From CAZEFK01 sp964511405 (GTDB lineage: Bacteria > Pseudomonadota > Alphaproteobacteria > Elsterales > Elsteraceae), in contig CAZEFK010000021.1 in the NCBI GenBank assembly GCA_964511405.1, forward strand, positions 1-47,108: a stretch of 47,108 bases of DNA, written 5' to 3'. Shown here piece after piece: positions 24,555-32,181 of the stretch. The notes under the pieces are model-generated. The model ran no database searches. It was not told where the DNA came from and saw only the letters and a program-made list of their open reading frames with translations. Positions within the stretch are counted from its first letter, which is position 1, and the number at the start of each line of letters is the position of its first letter. Made by a program: the position numbers and the translations under genes.

Positions 24555-25459
24555 GCCCGCGTCCCGAACAGCCCGGTCGGGCGCAGCAGCAGGATCAGGA
24601 TCAGCACGATGAAGGCGACCGCCTGGCGATATTCCGAGCCGATCAGGGGCACGGCGGCGCTCTCGGCGAGCCCGACCACCAGCCCGCCGGCCAGCGCGCC
24701 GGGGATCGAGCCGATCCCGCCCAGGATCGCCGCCGAGAACAGCGGCAGCAGCAGGTCGAAGCCCATCTGTGGCCGGATCTGCGCGGTCAAGCCCAGGAAC
24801 ACGCCCGAGGTCGCGGCCAGCGCCGCGCCGATCGCCCAGGTGGCGCGCACCACCGCCGCGACGTCGATGCCGGCCACCGCCGCCAGGGTCGGGTTCTCGG
24901 CGGTCGCCCGCATGGCGCGGCCGAGCGTAGTGAAGCGCAAGAACAGGAACAGCAACAGGCTGAGCGTCGCGGCCAGGACCAGCACCGCCAGCTGGTCCGG
25001 GGTCACCCGCACGGCACCGCCGAACAGGCGCCGGGCGATCTGCAGGTCGCGGCTGAAATAGCCGGGCTGGGGCCCGTACAGGAACACGATCAGGTTGCGC
25101 AGGGCCAGGCTGGCGCCGAAGCTGGCGATGACCAGCGTGATGGCGCTGCCATGCCGGCGCAGGGTGCGGAACAGAAGGCCGTCCAGCGCCAGCGCCAGGA
25201 GTGCCGTCAGCGCCATGGCGCCCGCCAGCGCCGCCAATAGCGGCCAGCCGAACGACAAGGCGCCGAACTTGGCCCCGGGCAGGATGCCGGCGAGGCCGCC
25301 GGCCAGGCTCAGCGCGAAATAGGCGCCCCACGAAATGAAGTCGCCATGGGTGAAGTTGGCGAAGCGCAGGATCGCATAGGTCAGGGTCAGGCCGATCGCG
25401 CCCAGCCCGATGCTGGCGCCGATGATCAGGCCGTCGGCCAGGACCTGCCAGCTCAGCAT
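24551..25459 (-). CDS. livH: Branched-chain amino acid-type ABC transporter permease (LivH)
   Basis: Partner permease of LivM. The 302-residue product has about eight membrane segments, with GLGAIGLTLTYAILRFANFTHGDFI at about 18-42, the cytoplasmic coupling motif TTLGRAMRATAENPTLAAVAGID, and FLGLTAQIRPQMGFDLLLPLF. The C-terminal LLRPTGLFGTRA is typical. ATG 25459 overlaps the end of livF by seven bases, so the two are translationally coupled. Confidence 0.92.
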   Translation of the reverse strand: MLSWQVLADGLIIGASIGLGAIGLTLTYAILRFANFTHGDFISWGAYFALSLAGGLAGILPGAKFGALSFGWPLLAALAGAMALTALLALALDGLLFRTLRRHGSAITLVIASFGASLALRNLIVFLYGPQPGYFSRDLQIARRLFGGAVRVTPDQLAVLVLAATLSLLLFLFLRFTTLGRAMRATAENPTLAAVAGIDVAAVVRATWAIGAALAATSGVFLGLTAQIRPQMGFDLLLPLFSAAILGGIGSIPGALAGGLVVGLAESAAVPLIGSEYRQAVAFIVLILILLLRPTGLFGTRA

Positions 25460-26181
25460 GGCGCGGCCGCGGCCTGCCCCAGATACACGCGTCCCAGGGC
25501 GGGGTCGTCCAGCAGGCCCGCCGCCGGCCGGTCCAGCCGGACCAAGCCATCGGCCAACACCACGGCGCGGTCGGCGATCGCCAGCGCGGCCTTGGCGTTC
25601 TGCTCGACCAGCAGGATCGTGACGCCGCTGGCGCGGATCGCCTGCAGCTGCCGGAACAGCTCGGCCACAAGCTTCGGCGACAGGCCGGCCGACGGCTCGT
25701 CCAGCAGCAGCACCCGCGGCTCGGCCATCAGGGCCCGCGCGCAGGCCAGCATCTGGCGCTGGCCGCCCGACAGCCGGCCTGCCGGCAAGGGGGCTTGACG
25801 CGCCAGATCGGGAAACAGGGCGTACTGCGCCGCCAGGCACCGGCGGCGCGCGGCGCGCGGCAGGACGCTGGCGGCGAGGGCCAGGTTCTCGGCGACCGAC
25901 AAGGTGGTGAACACGTTTTCCAGCTGCGGCACGTAGGCCAGGCCGTGGCGGACCATCCGGTGCGCGGCCAAGCCGGTGATGTCGGCGGCGCCCAGTCGGA
26001 TCCGGCCTGATGCGACCGGGACCAGTCCGGCAATCGCCTTGACCAGCGTGGACTTGCCGGCGCCGTTGGGGCCCAGCAGGGCCACGATCGCACCGTCGGC
26101 GACCGCCAGGTCGACGCCGCGCAGGATCGGCAGGCCGGGCTCGTAGCCGGCGACCAGCGCCTCGACGGCGAGCCCGGTCAT
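25453..26181 (-). CDS. livF: ABC transporter ATP-binding protein (LivF)
   Basis: Cytoplasmic ATPase energising the LivHM permease. The 242-residue product has Walker A GPNGAGKST (37-45), the Q-loop YVPQLENVFTTLSVAENL, the signature LSGGQRQML, Walker B VLLLDEP and switch His replaced in context by LVEQNAKAAL, as is normal for LivF. ATG 26181 overlaps the livG stop (ATGA). Confidence 0.93.
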   Translation of the reverse strand: MTGLAVEALVAGYEPGLPILRGVDLAVADGAIVALLGPNGAGKSTLVKAIAGLVPVASGRIRLGAADITGLAAHRMVRHGLAYVPQLENVFTTLSVAENLALAASVLPRAARRRCLAAQYALFPDLARQAPLPAGRLSGGQRQMLACARALMAEPRVLLLDEPSAGLSPKLVAELFRQLQAIRASGVTILLVEQNAKAALAIADRAVVLADGLVRLDRPAAGLLDDPALGRVYLGQAAAAPC

Positions 26182-26936
26182 GCCGCCAGGCCGCCGAGAT
26201 AGGCGTCGATCACCCGCGGATCGGCCCGCACTTCATCGGGTGTGCCGGTCATCAGCAAGCGGCCGCCGGCCATCACCAGGACCGGACGGCACAGGCCCAT
26301 GACCAGGTCCATGTTGTGCTCGATGATCAGGAAGGTCAGGCCGCGGGCGTTGAGCGTCTGGATCCGGTCCATGATCTCGGCCAGCAGCGCGGGATTGACC
26401 CCGGCGCCGGGCTCGTCCAGCAGGACCAGGCGCGGCTCGGTCAGCAGGATGCGCGCCAAGTCGAGCAGCTTGCGCTGGCCGCCCGACAGGGTGCGGGCCA
26501 GGTGGTCGCGCTGCCGGTCCAAGCCCACGAACGCCAGCACCTCGCGCGCCCGCTCGGCCAACCGGCGCTCCTCGGACAGCACCCTCCCCGGCGCCAGCCA
26601 ATTGGCCCAGATCCCCTCGCCCCGCTGGCCGCGGCCGGCGACCATGACGTTCTCCAGCACGGTCATGGCCCCGAACGGCCGGGATAGCTGGAAGGTGCGG
26701 CCCAGCCCCAGGGCGGGCATGGCATGGGGCGGGCGGCCGTCGATGCGCCGGCCCTCCAGACGGATGCTGCCGGCGGTGGGGCGCAGCGACCCGGCGATCA
26801 GGTTGAACAGCGTGGTCTTGCCGGCACCGTTGGGCCCGATCAGGCCGGTGATGCTGCCTTGGCCGATCGTGGCGGACACGTCGTCGACGGCCTTGACGCC
26901 GCCGAACGCTTTGGTCACCCCCCGGATCTCCAGCAT
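26178..26936 (-). CDS. livG: ABC transporter ATP-binding protein (LivG)
   Basis: Second ATPase of the importer, 252 residues. Walker A is GPNGAGKTT (34-42), the signature is LSGGQRKLL, Walker B is LVLLDEP, and the LivG-specific GAGVNPALLAEI and IIEHNMDLVMGLC follow. The frame is open upstream to 27248, but that stretch is antisense to the DUF3830 gene; homology starts at MLEIRGVTKAFGG, so ATG 26936 is used. It is the first gene of the minus-strand livGFHM operon and diverges from the DUF3830 gene across 73 nt, where the shared promoters should lie. Confidence 0.93.
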   Translation of the reverse strand: MLEIRGVTKAFGGVKAVDDVSATIGQGSITGLIGPNGAGKTTLFNLIAGSLRPTAGSIRLEGRRIDGRPPHAMPALGLGRTFQLSRPFGAMTVLENVMVAGRGQRGEGIWANWLAPGRVLSEERRLAERAREVLAFVGLDRQRDHLARTLSGGQRKLLDLARILLTEPRLVLLDEPGAGVNPALLAEIMDRIQTLNARGLTFLIIEHNMDLVMGLCRPVLVMAGGRLLMTGTPDEVRADPRVIDAYLGGLAA

Positions 26937-27009
26937 ATCGGCTGCTTTAGCATTGCGGCCCCCGGGGCCGCTAGGCTTCAATCGCAGCCGGCGATGCGAG
27001 GAGAGCGGC

Positions 27010-27519
27010 ATGGCCCGGCAGGTGATATTCCAAGAGCCGGCGTCGGGGCTGTCAGTCCGGGCCGCACTGCTGGACGAGCAGGCGCCGGACAATGCCGCGT
27101 TCCTGTGGGCGGTCGCCGGGGCCGCCACTGCGCTTCCCGCGATCCACGCCATGTGGACCGGCCCCGAGATCTCCTGCCCGGTTCCCGCGGCCCAGGTGCC
27201 ACCCGACTTCGCCGGCCGGCCCCTGCCGCCCGAGAACAGCACGATCAACCCGCTGCCGGGCGACGTGGTCGTCGCGTACCTGCCGGCGCGCGTCTGGGGC
27301 GGCAGCCCCGAGCCGATCTACGACATCGGCCTGTTCTATGCCGCCGGCGCCCGGCTGCTGTTCCCGGTCGGCTGGATCCCGGGCTCGGTCTGCGCGCGGG
27401 TCGCGCCCGCCGACCTGCCGGCCCTGGCCGAGGCCTGCGCTGCCATTCGCCGGCGCGGCGCCTGCACCATGACCCTTGCCATCGATCAACCGCCAACGGG
27501 AACAGGGGGAGCCTCATGA
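27010..27519 (+). CDS. DUF3830 family protein (cyclophilin-like fold)
   Basis: A 169-residue protein whose sequence follows the DUF3830 pattern: LLDEQAPDNAAFLWAV, then AIHAMWTGPEISCPVP, PPENSTINPLPGDVVVAY, and EPIYDIGLFYAAGARLLFP. The fold is known from structural genomics to be cyclophilin-like; no enzymatic activity is established to my knowledge. There is no signal peptide, so it is cytosolic. GAGGAGAG lies just before ATG 27010. Its stop overlaps the start of the binding-protein gene (ATGA), and it diverges from livG. It therefore appears to be an integral, probably substrate-related, member of this transport system. Confidence 0.75.
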   Translation: MARQVIFQEPASGLSVRAALLDEQAPDNAAFLWAVAGAATALPAIHAMWTGPEISCPVPAAQVPPDFAGRPLPPENSTINPLPGDVVVAYLPARVWGGSPEPIYDIGLFYAAGARLLFPVGWIPGSVCARVAPADLPALAEACAAIRRRGACTMTLAIDQPPTGTGGAS

Positions 27520-28778
27520 CACGCATCCTGATCGGCCTGACCGCCGCCGGCCTGGCGCTGGCCGCGGCCGGCGGCGCCCACGCCCAGTCCTGCACCACCA
27601 CCATCGGGGTGGTGATGGAGCTGACCGGCCCCGCCGGCCCGTTCGGGCAGGCGTCGTCGAAGGCGGTGGAGCTGGCGTTCAACGACCTCAACGCCGCCGG
27701 CGGCGTCGCCGGCTGCAAGATCGCCGCCGACATCCGCGACAGCCAGAGCCAGGGCACGGTGGCGGTCGACGTTGCCAAACAGCTCGTCGAGGTGAAGAAG
27801 GTGCCGGCGATCATCGGCGGCATCATCTCGTCGGTGTCGATCCCGATCCTGACCTCGGTGACCGGCCCGGCCGGGGTCGTGCAGATCTCGCCGGCATCCA
27901 GCAGCCCGACGCTGACCAACCTGGGGCGCGAGGGCAAATCGGGCGGCTGGTTCTTCCGCACGATCACCTCGGACGCCCTGCAGGCCGTCGTCCTGGCCCG
28001 CCTGGCCAAGGACAAGGGCCTGGCCAAGCTGGCGATGATCCACGTGAACAACGACTTCGGGGTCAACGCCAGCCGCGAGTTCACGCGCGCCTACCAGGCC
28101 CTGGGCGGCACCATCACCGCCACCGTGCCCTACAATCCCGACCAGGCCTCCTATGCCCCCGAGGTGACCAAGGCCATGGCCGGCAATCCCGACGGCCTGT
28201 TCCTGATCTCCTATCCGGGCGACGGCACCACCGTGGCGCGCGCCTGGATCAGCCAGGGCGGGCCGCAGAAATTCCTGCTGAATGACGGCATGAACAGCGA
28301 CGCCTTCATCACCGGCGTCGGCGCCCAATATCTCAACGAGGCCTATGGCGTGTCGGCCGGCACGGTGACCACGCCCTCGACCGACTATTTCGGCAAGGCC
28401 TATCCGGCCTACGCCAAGGGTTTCGATGCCGGTGCGCCGGGCGCCGACCGCAGCTATGATTCGGCGGCGATCATCGGCCTCGCCATCGCCAAGGCCGGCA
28501 AGGCCGAGCCTGCCGCGATCCGCGACGCCATCCGCCAGGTGGTCGATCCCAAGGGGACGGCGATCCATTCCGGGCCGGACGGCTTCAAGCAGGCGCTGGC
28601 GCTGATCAAGGACGGCAAGCCGGTCAACTATGTCGGCGTGATCGGGCCGGTCTCGTTCGACCAATATGGCGACATCACCGGGCCGTTCCGCGAATGGCAG
28701 ATCAAGGACGGCAAGGTGACGACGGTCGGCGAGATGAGTGCCGCCGAGGTCGAGCAGGCGTTGGCCACGCTGAAATAG
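27516..28778 (+). CDS. ABC transporter periplasmic substrate-binding protein (LivK/Peripla_BP_6 type)
   Basis: Captures the ligand for the LivGFHM importer in the periplasm. The 420-residue product has a clear signal peptide (RILIGLGLTAAGLAL-type core, cleaved after AHA-Q near residue 23). The mature part follows type I binding folds: TTTIGVVMELTGPAGPFGQ, AVELAFNDLNAAGG, then KVPAIIGGIISSVSIPI and HVNNDFGVNASREF. Two Cys near the mature N-terminus (SCTTT and AGCKI) are likely disulfide-bonded. ATGA overlap with the DUF3830 gene. Ligand unknown; amino acid, amide or aromatic acid are all possible. Confidence 0.9.
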   Translation: MTRILIGLTAAGLALAAAGGAHAQSCTTTIGVVMELTGPAGPFGQASSKAVELAFNDLNAAGGVAGCKIAADIRDSQSQGTVAVDVAKQLVEVKKVPAIIGGIISSVSIPILTSVTGPAGVVQISPASSSPTLTNLGREGKSGGWFFRTITSDALQAVVLARLAKDKGLAKLAMIHVNNDFGVNASREFTRAYQALGGTITATVPYNPDQASYAPEVTKAMAGNPDGLFLISYPGDGTTVARAWISQGGPQKFLLNDGMNSDAFITGVGAQYLNEAYGVSAGTVTTPSTDYFGKAYPAYAKGFDAGAPGADRSYDSAAIIGLAIAKAGKAEPAAIRDAIRQVVDPKGTAIHSGPDGFKQALALIKDGKPVNYVGVIGPVSFDQYGDITGPFREWQIKDGKVTTVGEMSAAEVEQALATLK

Positions 28779-28793
28779 CCACGCCACCCGCGC

Positions 28794-28817
28794 CCCGCCG
28801 CTGCCGCCGGCGGCGGG
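28794..28817 (+). terminator. Hairpin after the binding-protein gene
   Basis: CCCGCCGC / GCGGCGGG, an 8-bp perfect stem with an 8-nt loop, 15 nt after the stop codon. No T-tract follows directly, so termination efficiency is uncertain. Confidence 0.5.
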
Positions 28818-28881
28818 ACGCGTCCGCAATTTGAACCAAATATCGTAAGATCTTCTTTACATCTTGCCGCTAGCCTTGAGT

Positions 28882-28932
28882 GCAGGCGGCGATCGTTAAC
28901 AGTGTCTTTACGCTGTTCGACTTGCCGCCTGC
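28882..28932 (+). promoter_or_regulatory. Long leader hairpin upstream of the lipoprotein gene
   Basis: Nested inverted repeats: outer arms GCAGGCGGC (28882-28890) and GCCGCCTGC (28924-28932), middle TCG/CGA, inner AACAG (28898-28902) and CTGTT (28913-28917), for about 17 paired bases around a 10-nt loop. It lies in an AT-richer stretch (28826-28920) and ends 59 nt before the ATG at 28992. It could be an attenuator, an mRNA stabiliser or a dyad operator. Confidence 0.5.
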
Positions 28933-28991
28933 GTGGGGCTGACCTCCAAGCGATCAGCACTGCGCCCTCGATTACTATCGGGCGAACGGCA

Positions 28992-29636
28992 ATGGGCCAG
29001 GTTTTCAAAGGCATCCCGACAGTGGCGGCGGCGATCCTTGGCGCGCTGTCGGTCGCCGGCTGCTCGACGCTGTTCGACCACGCCCCCTCGGCGTCGGCGC
29101 GCGGCGCCGCGAGGGCCGGTGCGATGGCGCGACCGCCCTTCAAGGTCTCCCTGACCGTGCTCGACGGCAGCGGCGCCGCCCTCCACGCCCTCAGCACGGC
29201 CGCTCTCGACGGTCAGCATGCGCCGGGCACGGACCTGGTCGAGCACACCTATGTCGAAACCATAAGCCGCGACCAGCACAGCGACGCGATCACGGCCCGG
29301 CCCGGCACCTTCACCACCGGCTTCTCCTACGACCTGCTGCCGACGGTGGCCCAGGGCCATGACATGCTCTTGCAGATGCACCTGGTGTCGGTCGAGCTGG
29401 TCGAGCTTCGGACCATGGACTGGGCCGGCTTCCCGGTGCAGTTGCCGATCACCTCGACGGCGGCGGTCGATGCCGTCCGGCTGTTCCCCGACGGCCGCGG
29501 CGAGGCGACCGTCGAGCTGCCGCGCCATCACCTGGAGTCCGGCCGGTGGTCGCCGGTCCGCCGGGTCCGGGTCGCCGTGGAGCCCGTCGCCGAGATGCGG
29601 GTGCAGACCGCGGCGCGGTCAGCCGACACCGACTAG
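28992..29636 (+). CDS. Hypothetical lipoprotein, 214 residues
   Basis: The N-terminus IPTVAAAILGALSVAGCS is a lipoprotein signal with a lipobox VAGC and lipid-modified Cys24. The mature part, after a flexible Ala/Ser/Arg stretch, is beta-rich: FKVSLTVLDGSGAAL, TFTTGFSYDLLPTVAQG, MLLQMHLVSVEL, VQLPITSTAAVDAVRLF. The alternating pattern FTTGFSYDLLP...LLQMHLVSVEL is faintly like the end of a secretin barrel of type IV pilus systems, but no other pilus gene is present and the match is too weak to name. ATG 28992 is the only start that gives an export signal. It stands alone, 83 nt before the MFS gene. Confidence 0.7.
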   Translation: MGQVFKGIPTVAAAILGALSVAGCSTLFDHAPSASARGAARAGAMARPPFKVSLTVLDGSGAALHALSTAALDGQHAPGTDLVEHTYVETISRDQHSDAITARPGTFTTGFSYDLLPTVAQGHDMLLQMHLVSVELVELRTMDWAGFPVQLPITSTAAVDAVRLFPDGRGEATVELPRHHLESGRWSPVRRVRVAVEPVAEMRVQTAARSADTD

Positions 29637-29719
29637 CCGGCAACAGCCCCAACAGAACATGGGAGTCATGCGGCGCCCGCCGGTTGTCCGGTCGCGCGCC
29701 CTCCCCCATCGTCCCAACC

Positions 29720-30895
29720 ATGATCCGCATCCGGTCCGCGGCCGAGCCGGCGCTGATGGTGGCGTTGCGCGGCGCGGCCGCCCTCGCCCTGGCCATGGGC
29801 ATCGGGCGCTTCGCCTTCACCCCACTGCTGCCGCCGATGCAGGCCGCGGAAGGATTCGGCGCTGACCTCGCCGGGCTGATCGCCTCGGCAAACTATCTGG
29901 GCTACCTGGTCGGCGCCCTGCTGTCGGCCGCCGGCACGGGCCGCGTGGGGTCACGCCGGGCGCTGTTCCGAGCCGCCCTGGCCGCCAGCGTGGCCACGAC
30001 CGCGGCGATGGCCGCTGCCCCCGGCCCCGGCGCCTGGATCCTGGTCCGGTTCCTGTCGGGCGTGGCCAGCGCCGGCGTGCTGACCGTCGGGGTCGGCCTG
30101 GTCCTGGAAGCGCTGGCGCGCCGCCGCCGCGCGGACCTGGCCGGCGTGCTGTTCGGCGGCGTCGGCATCGGTATCTGCCTGTCGGGCGCCGTCGTGTCCG
30201 AGATGTCGGACGCCCTGGGCTGGCGCCTCGACTGGCTGGTCCTGGCTGCCCTGGCGCTGGGCCTGGCCGCCTGCTGCTGGAACATGGGCGAAGACGGCGC
30301 TGCCGGCCCCGGCGTGCGGCCGGCCGTTGCCGCCGGCAGCTGGCCGCTCCGGCTGCTGACCGCGGCATATTTCGCCGAGGGCATGGGCTATGTGGTGACC
30401 GGCACCTTTCTGGTGGCGCTGCTCAAGGCCGACCCGGCGCTGGCCGGGCTCGGCGACGCCGCGTGGATCGTGACCGGCGCCGCCGGCATCCCGTCCTGTC
30501 TGGTCTGGGCCGCCGTGGCCCGGCGGATCGGCGATCCCGCCGCCCTGGTTCTGGCGCTCGTGGCGCAGGCCGTGGGCGTCGTGCTGCCGGTCGTCGCCTC
30601 AGGCGCGGCAGCGGTGCTGCTGTCGGCGATCCTGTTCGGCGGCACGTTCATGGGCATCACCCTGCTGATCCTGGGCTACGGGCGGCAGCTGGCCGGGGCC
30701 GCCAGCAGCCGCGCCATTGCGACCTTGACGGCCGGCTTCGCGCTGGGCCAGATCCTGGGGCCGCTCTGGGCGGGGGCCTTGGCAAGCCGCAGCGGCAGCT
30801 ATGACTCGGCGCTGCTCCTGTCGGGCGCGACCGTTGCGCTGGCGGCGGTCCTGGTTGGCTGGGCGGCGCAGGCCCAAGCGCGGAGGCAGGGATGA
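29720..30895 (+). CDS. MFS transporter, YbfB/YjiJ-like
   Basis: A 391-residue inner-membrane protein with about twelve hydrophobic helices. The first half has LAMGIGRFAFTPLLPPMQ at about 25-42, SANYLGYLVGALLSA, then GSRRALFRAAL in the first cytoplasmic loop. These are hallmarks of the YbfB/YjiJ subfamily of the major facilitator superfamily (MFS_4). The substrate is unknown. Its stop overlaps the start of the S-formylglutathione hydrolase gene (ATGA), so export or uptake of a formaldehyde-releasing compound or aldehyde is a reasonable guess, no more. Confidence 0.85.
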   Translation: MIRIRSAAEPALMVALRGAAALALAMGIGRFAFTPLLPPMQAAEGFGADLAGLIASANYLGYLVGALLSAAGTGRVGSRRALFRAALAASVATTAAMAAAPGPGAWILVRFLSGVASAGVLTVGVGLVLEALARRRRADLAGVLFGGVGIGICLSGAVVSEMSDALGWRLDWLVLAALALGLAACCWNMGEDGAAGPGVRPAVAAGSWPLRLLTAAYFAEGMGYVVTGTFLVALLKADPALAGLGDAAWIVTGAAGIPSCLVWAAVARRIGDPAALVLALVAQAVGVVLPVVASGAAAVLLSAILFGGTFMGITLLILGYGRQLAGAASSRAIATLTAGFALGQILGPLWAGALASRSGSYDSALLLSGATVALAAVLVGWAAQAQARRQG

Positions 30896-31725
30896 CGGTC
30901 GAGACGATCCGGCGATGGCAGTGCTTCGGCGGCGTGCAGACCGTGCACCGGCACCGGTCGGCGGCGACCGGCACCGACATGGAGTTCGCGCTCTATGTGC
31001 CGCCCGGACGGCCGGGGCCGATGCCGCTGCTCTGGGTGCTGTCGGGCCTGACCTGCACCTGGGAGAACTTCACGGCCAAGGCCGGCGCCCAGCGCTACGC
31101 CGCCGAGCATGGCCTGATCCTGGCCATGCCCGACACCAGCCCGCGCGGCCCGGACGTGCCCGACGATCCCGCCTATGACCTGGGCCAGGGCGCCGGCTTC
31201 TATGTGGACGCGACCGAGGCGCCGTGGCGCGACCAGTTCCGGATGTGGTCCTACATCACCGAGGAGCTGCCCGGCGTGATCGCGGGGCTGTGCGCAGCCG
31301 ACCTGGACCGCCAAGGCATCCTGGGGCATTCCATGGGCGGGCACGGCGCCTTGGTGGCCGCCTTGCGCCGGCCCGAGCGCTACCGCTCGGCGTCGGCCCT
31401 GGCGCCGATCGTGGCGCCCAGCCAGTGTCCCTGGGGCGAGAAGGCGTTCACCGCCTATCTGGGTCCCGACCGCCGCGCCTGGGCCGAGTACGACGCCACC
31501 GAGCTGGCTTCGCGCAGCGGCTGGCGCCGCACCATCCTGGTCGACCAGGGAACCGCCGACGAGTTCCTGGCCACCCAGCTCAGACCCGAGCGGTTCGCGG
31601 TCGCCTGCGCCGCCGCGGGCATCCCGCTGACGCTGCGGCACCATGACGGCTACGATCACAGCTACTATTTCATCGCCTCGGTGATCGGCGATCATATCGC
31701 CCATCACGCGCGCCACTTGCGATAA
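30892..31725 (+). CDS. fghA: S-formylglutathione hydrolase
   Basis: Serine esterase that releases formate and glutathione from S-formylglutathione, the last step of glutathione-dependent formaldehyde oxidation. The 277-residue product has LSGLTCTWENFTAKAGAQ, the nucleophile elbow GHSMGGHG (Ser147), the acid Asp223 in DQGTADEFL and His256 in GYDHSYYFI. All catalytic residues are present. The partner dehydrogenase (adhC/frmA) is not in the window. Confidence 0.94.
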   Translation: MTVETIRRWQCFGGVQTVHRHRSAATGTDMEFALYVPPGRPGPMPLLWVLSGLTCTWENFTAKAGAQRYAAEHGLILAMPDTSPRGPDVPDDPAYDLGQGAGFYVDATEAPWRDQFRMWSYITEELPGVIAGLCAADLDRQGILGHSMGGHGALVAALRRPERYRSASALAPIVAPSQCPWGEKAFTAYLGPDRRAWAEYDATELASRSGWRRTILVDQGTADEFLATQLRPERFAVACAAAGIPLTLRHHDGYDHSYYFIASVIGDHIAHHARHLR

Positions 31726-31738
31726 GGAGCACCCTCCC

Positions 31739-32161
31739 ATGGCCGATGCGCCGCCGATGACGATCCTGGGCCTGGATCACGTCGTGTTGCGGGCGGCCGA
31801 TCCGGCCCGGCTGGTGTCGTTCTACTGCGACGTGCTCGGGCTGTGCGTCGAGAAGGTGCAGGCCGATCTGGGCCTGACCCAGCTGCGCGGCGGCCGCACC
31901 CTGATCGACATCGTCGACGTTGCCGGCAAGCTGGGCCAGGCCGGCGGGCCGGCGCCCGGGCCGACCGGCCACAACATGGACCATTTCTGCCTCGAGGTGG
32001 CGCCGTTCGAGCCCGAGCGCATTCGCGCCCACCTGATCGCCCATGGCGCCACCCCCGGCGAAGTCGGCAGCCGCTACGGCGCCCAGGGCGAAGGCCCGTC
32101 GCTCTATGTCGACGACCCCGAGGGCAATACCGTGGAGCTCAAGGGCGCGATCCCCGGCTGA
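31739..32161 (+). CDS. VOC-superfamily (glyoxalase/bleomycin resistance/dioxygenase) protein
   Basis: A 140-residue single VOC unit: LDHVVLRAADPARLVSFY with the first metal-ligand His13, LGLTQLRGGRTLIDIVD, NMDHFCLEV with a second His, and SLYVDDPEGNTVELKG with the terminal Glu. The metal set His-His-Glu is therefore complete, compatible with a lyase, dioxygenase or binding role. AAGGAG lies upstream of the ATG and only 13 nt separate it from fghA, so the three genes MFS-fghA-VOC form an operon, probably for aldehyde handling. Confidence 0.85.
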   Translation: MADAPPMTILGLDHVVLRAADPARLVSFYCDVLGLCVEKVQADLGLTQLRGGRTLIDIVDVAGKLGQAGGPAPGPTGHNMDHFCLEVAPFEPERIRAHLIAHGATPGEVGSRYGAQGEGPSLYVDDPEGNTVELKGAIPG

Positions 32162-32181
32162 GGGACCGCCGCCTCGCTCGA

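Noticed and set aside
26937..27248. N-terminal extension of LivG
   Set aside because: Antisense to the DUF3830 gene; family homology starts at ATG 26936.
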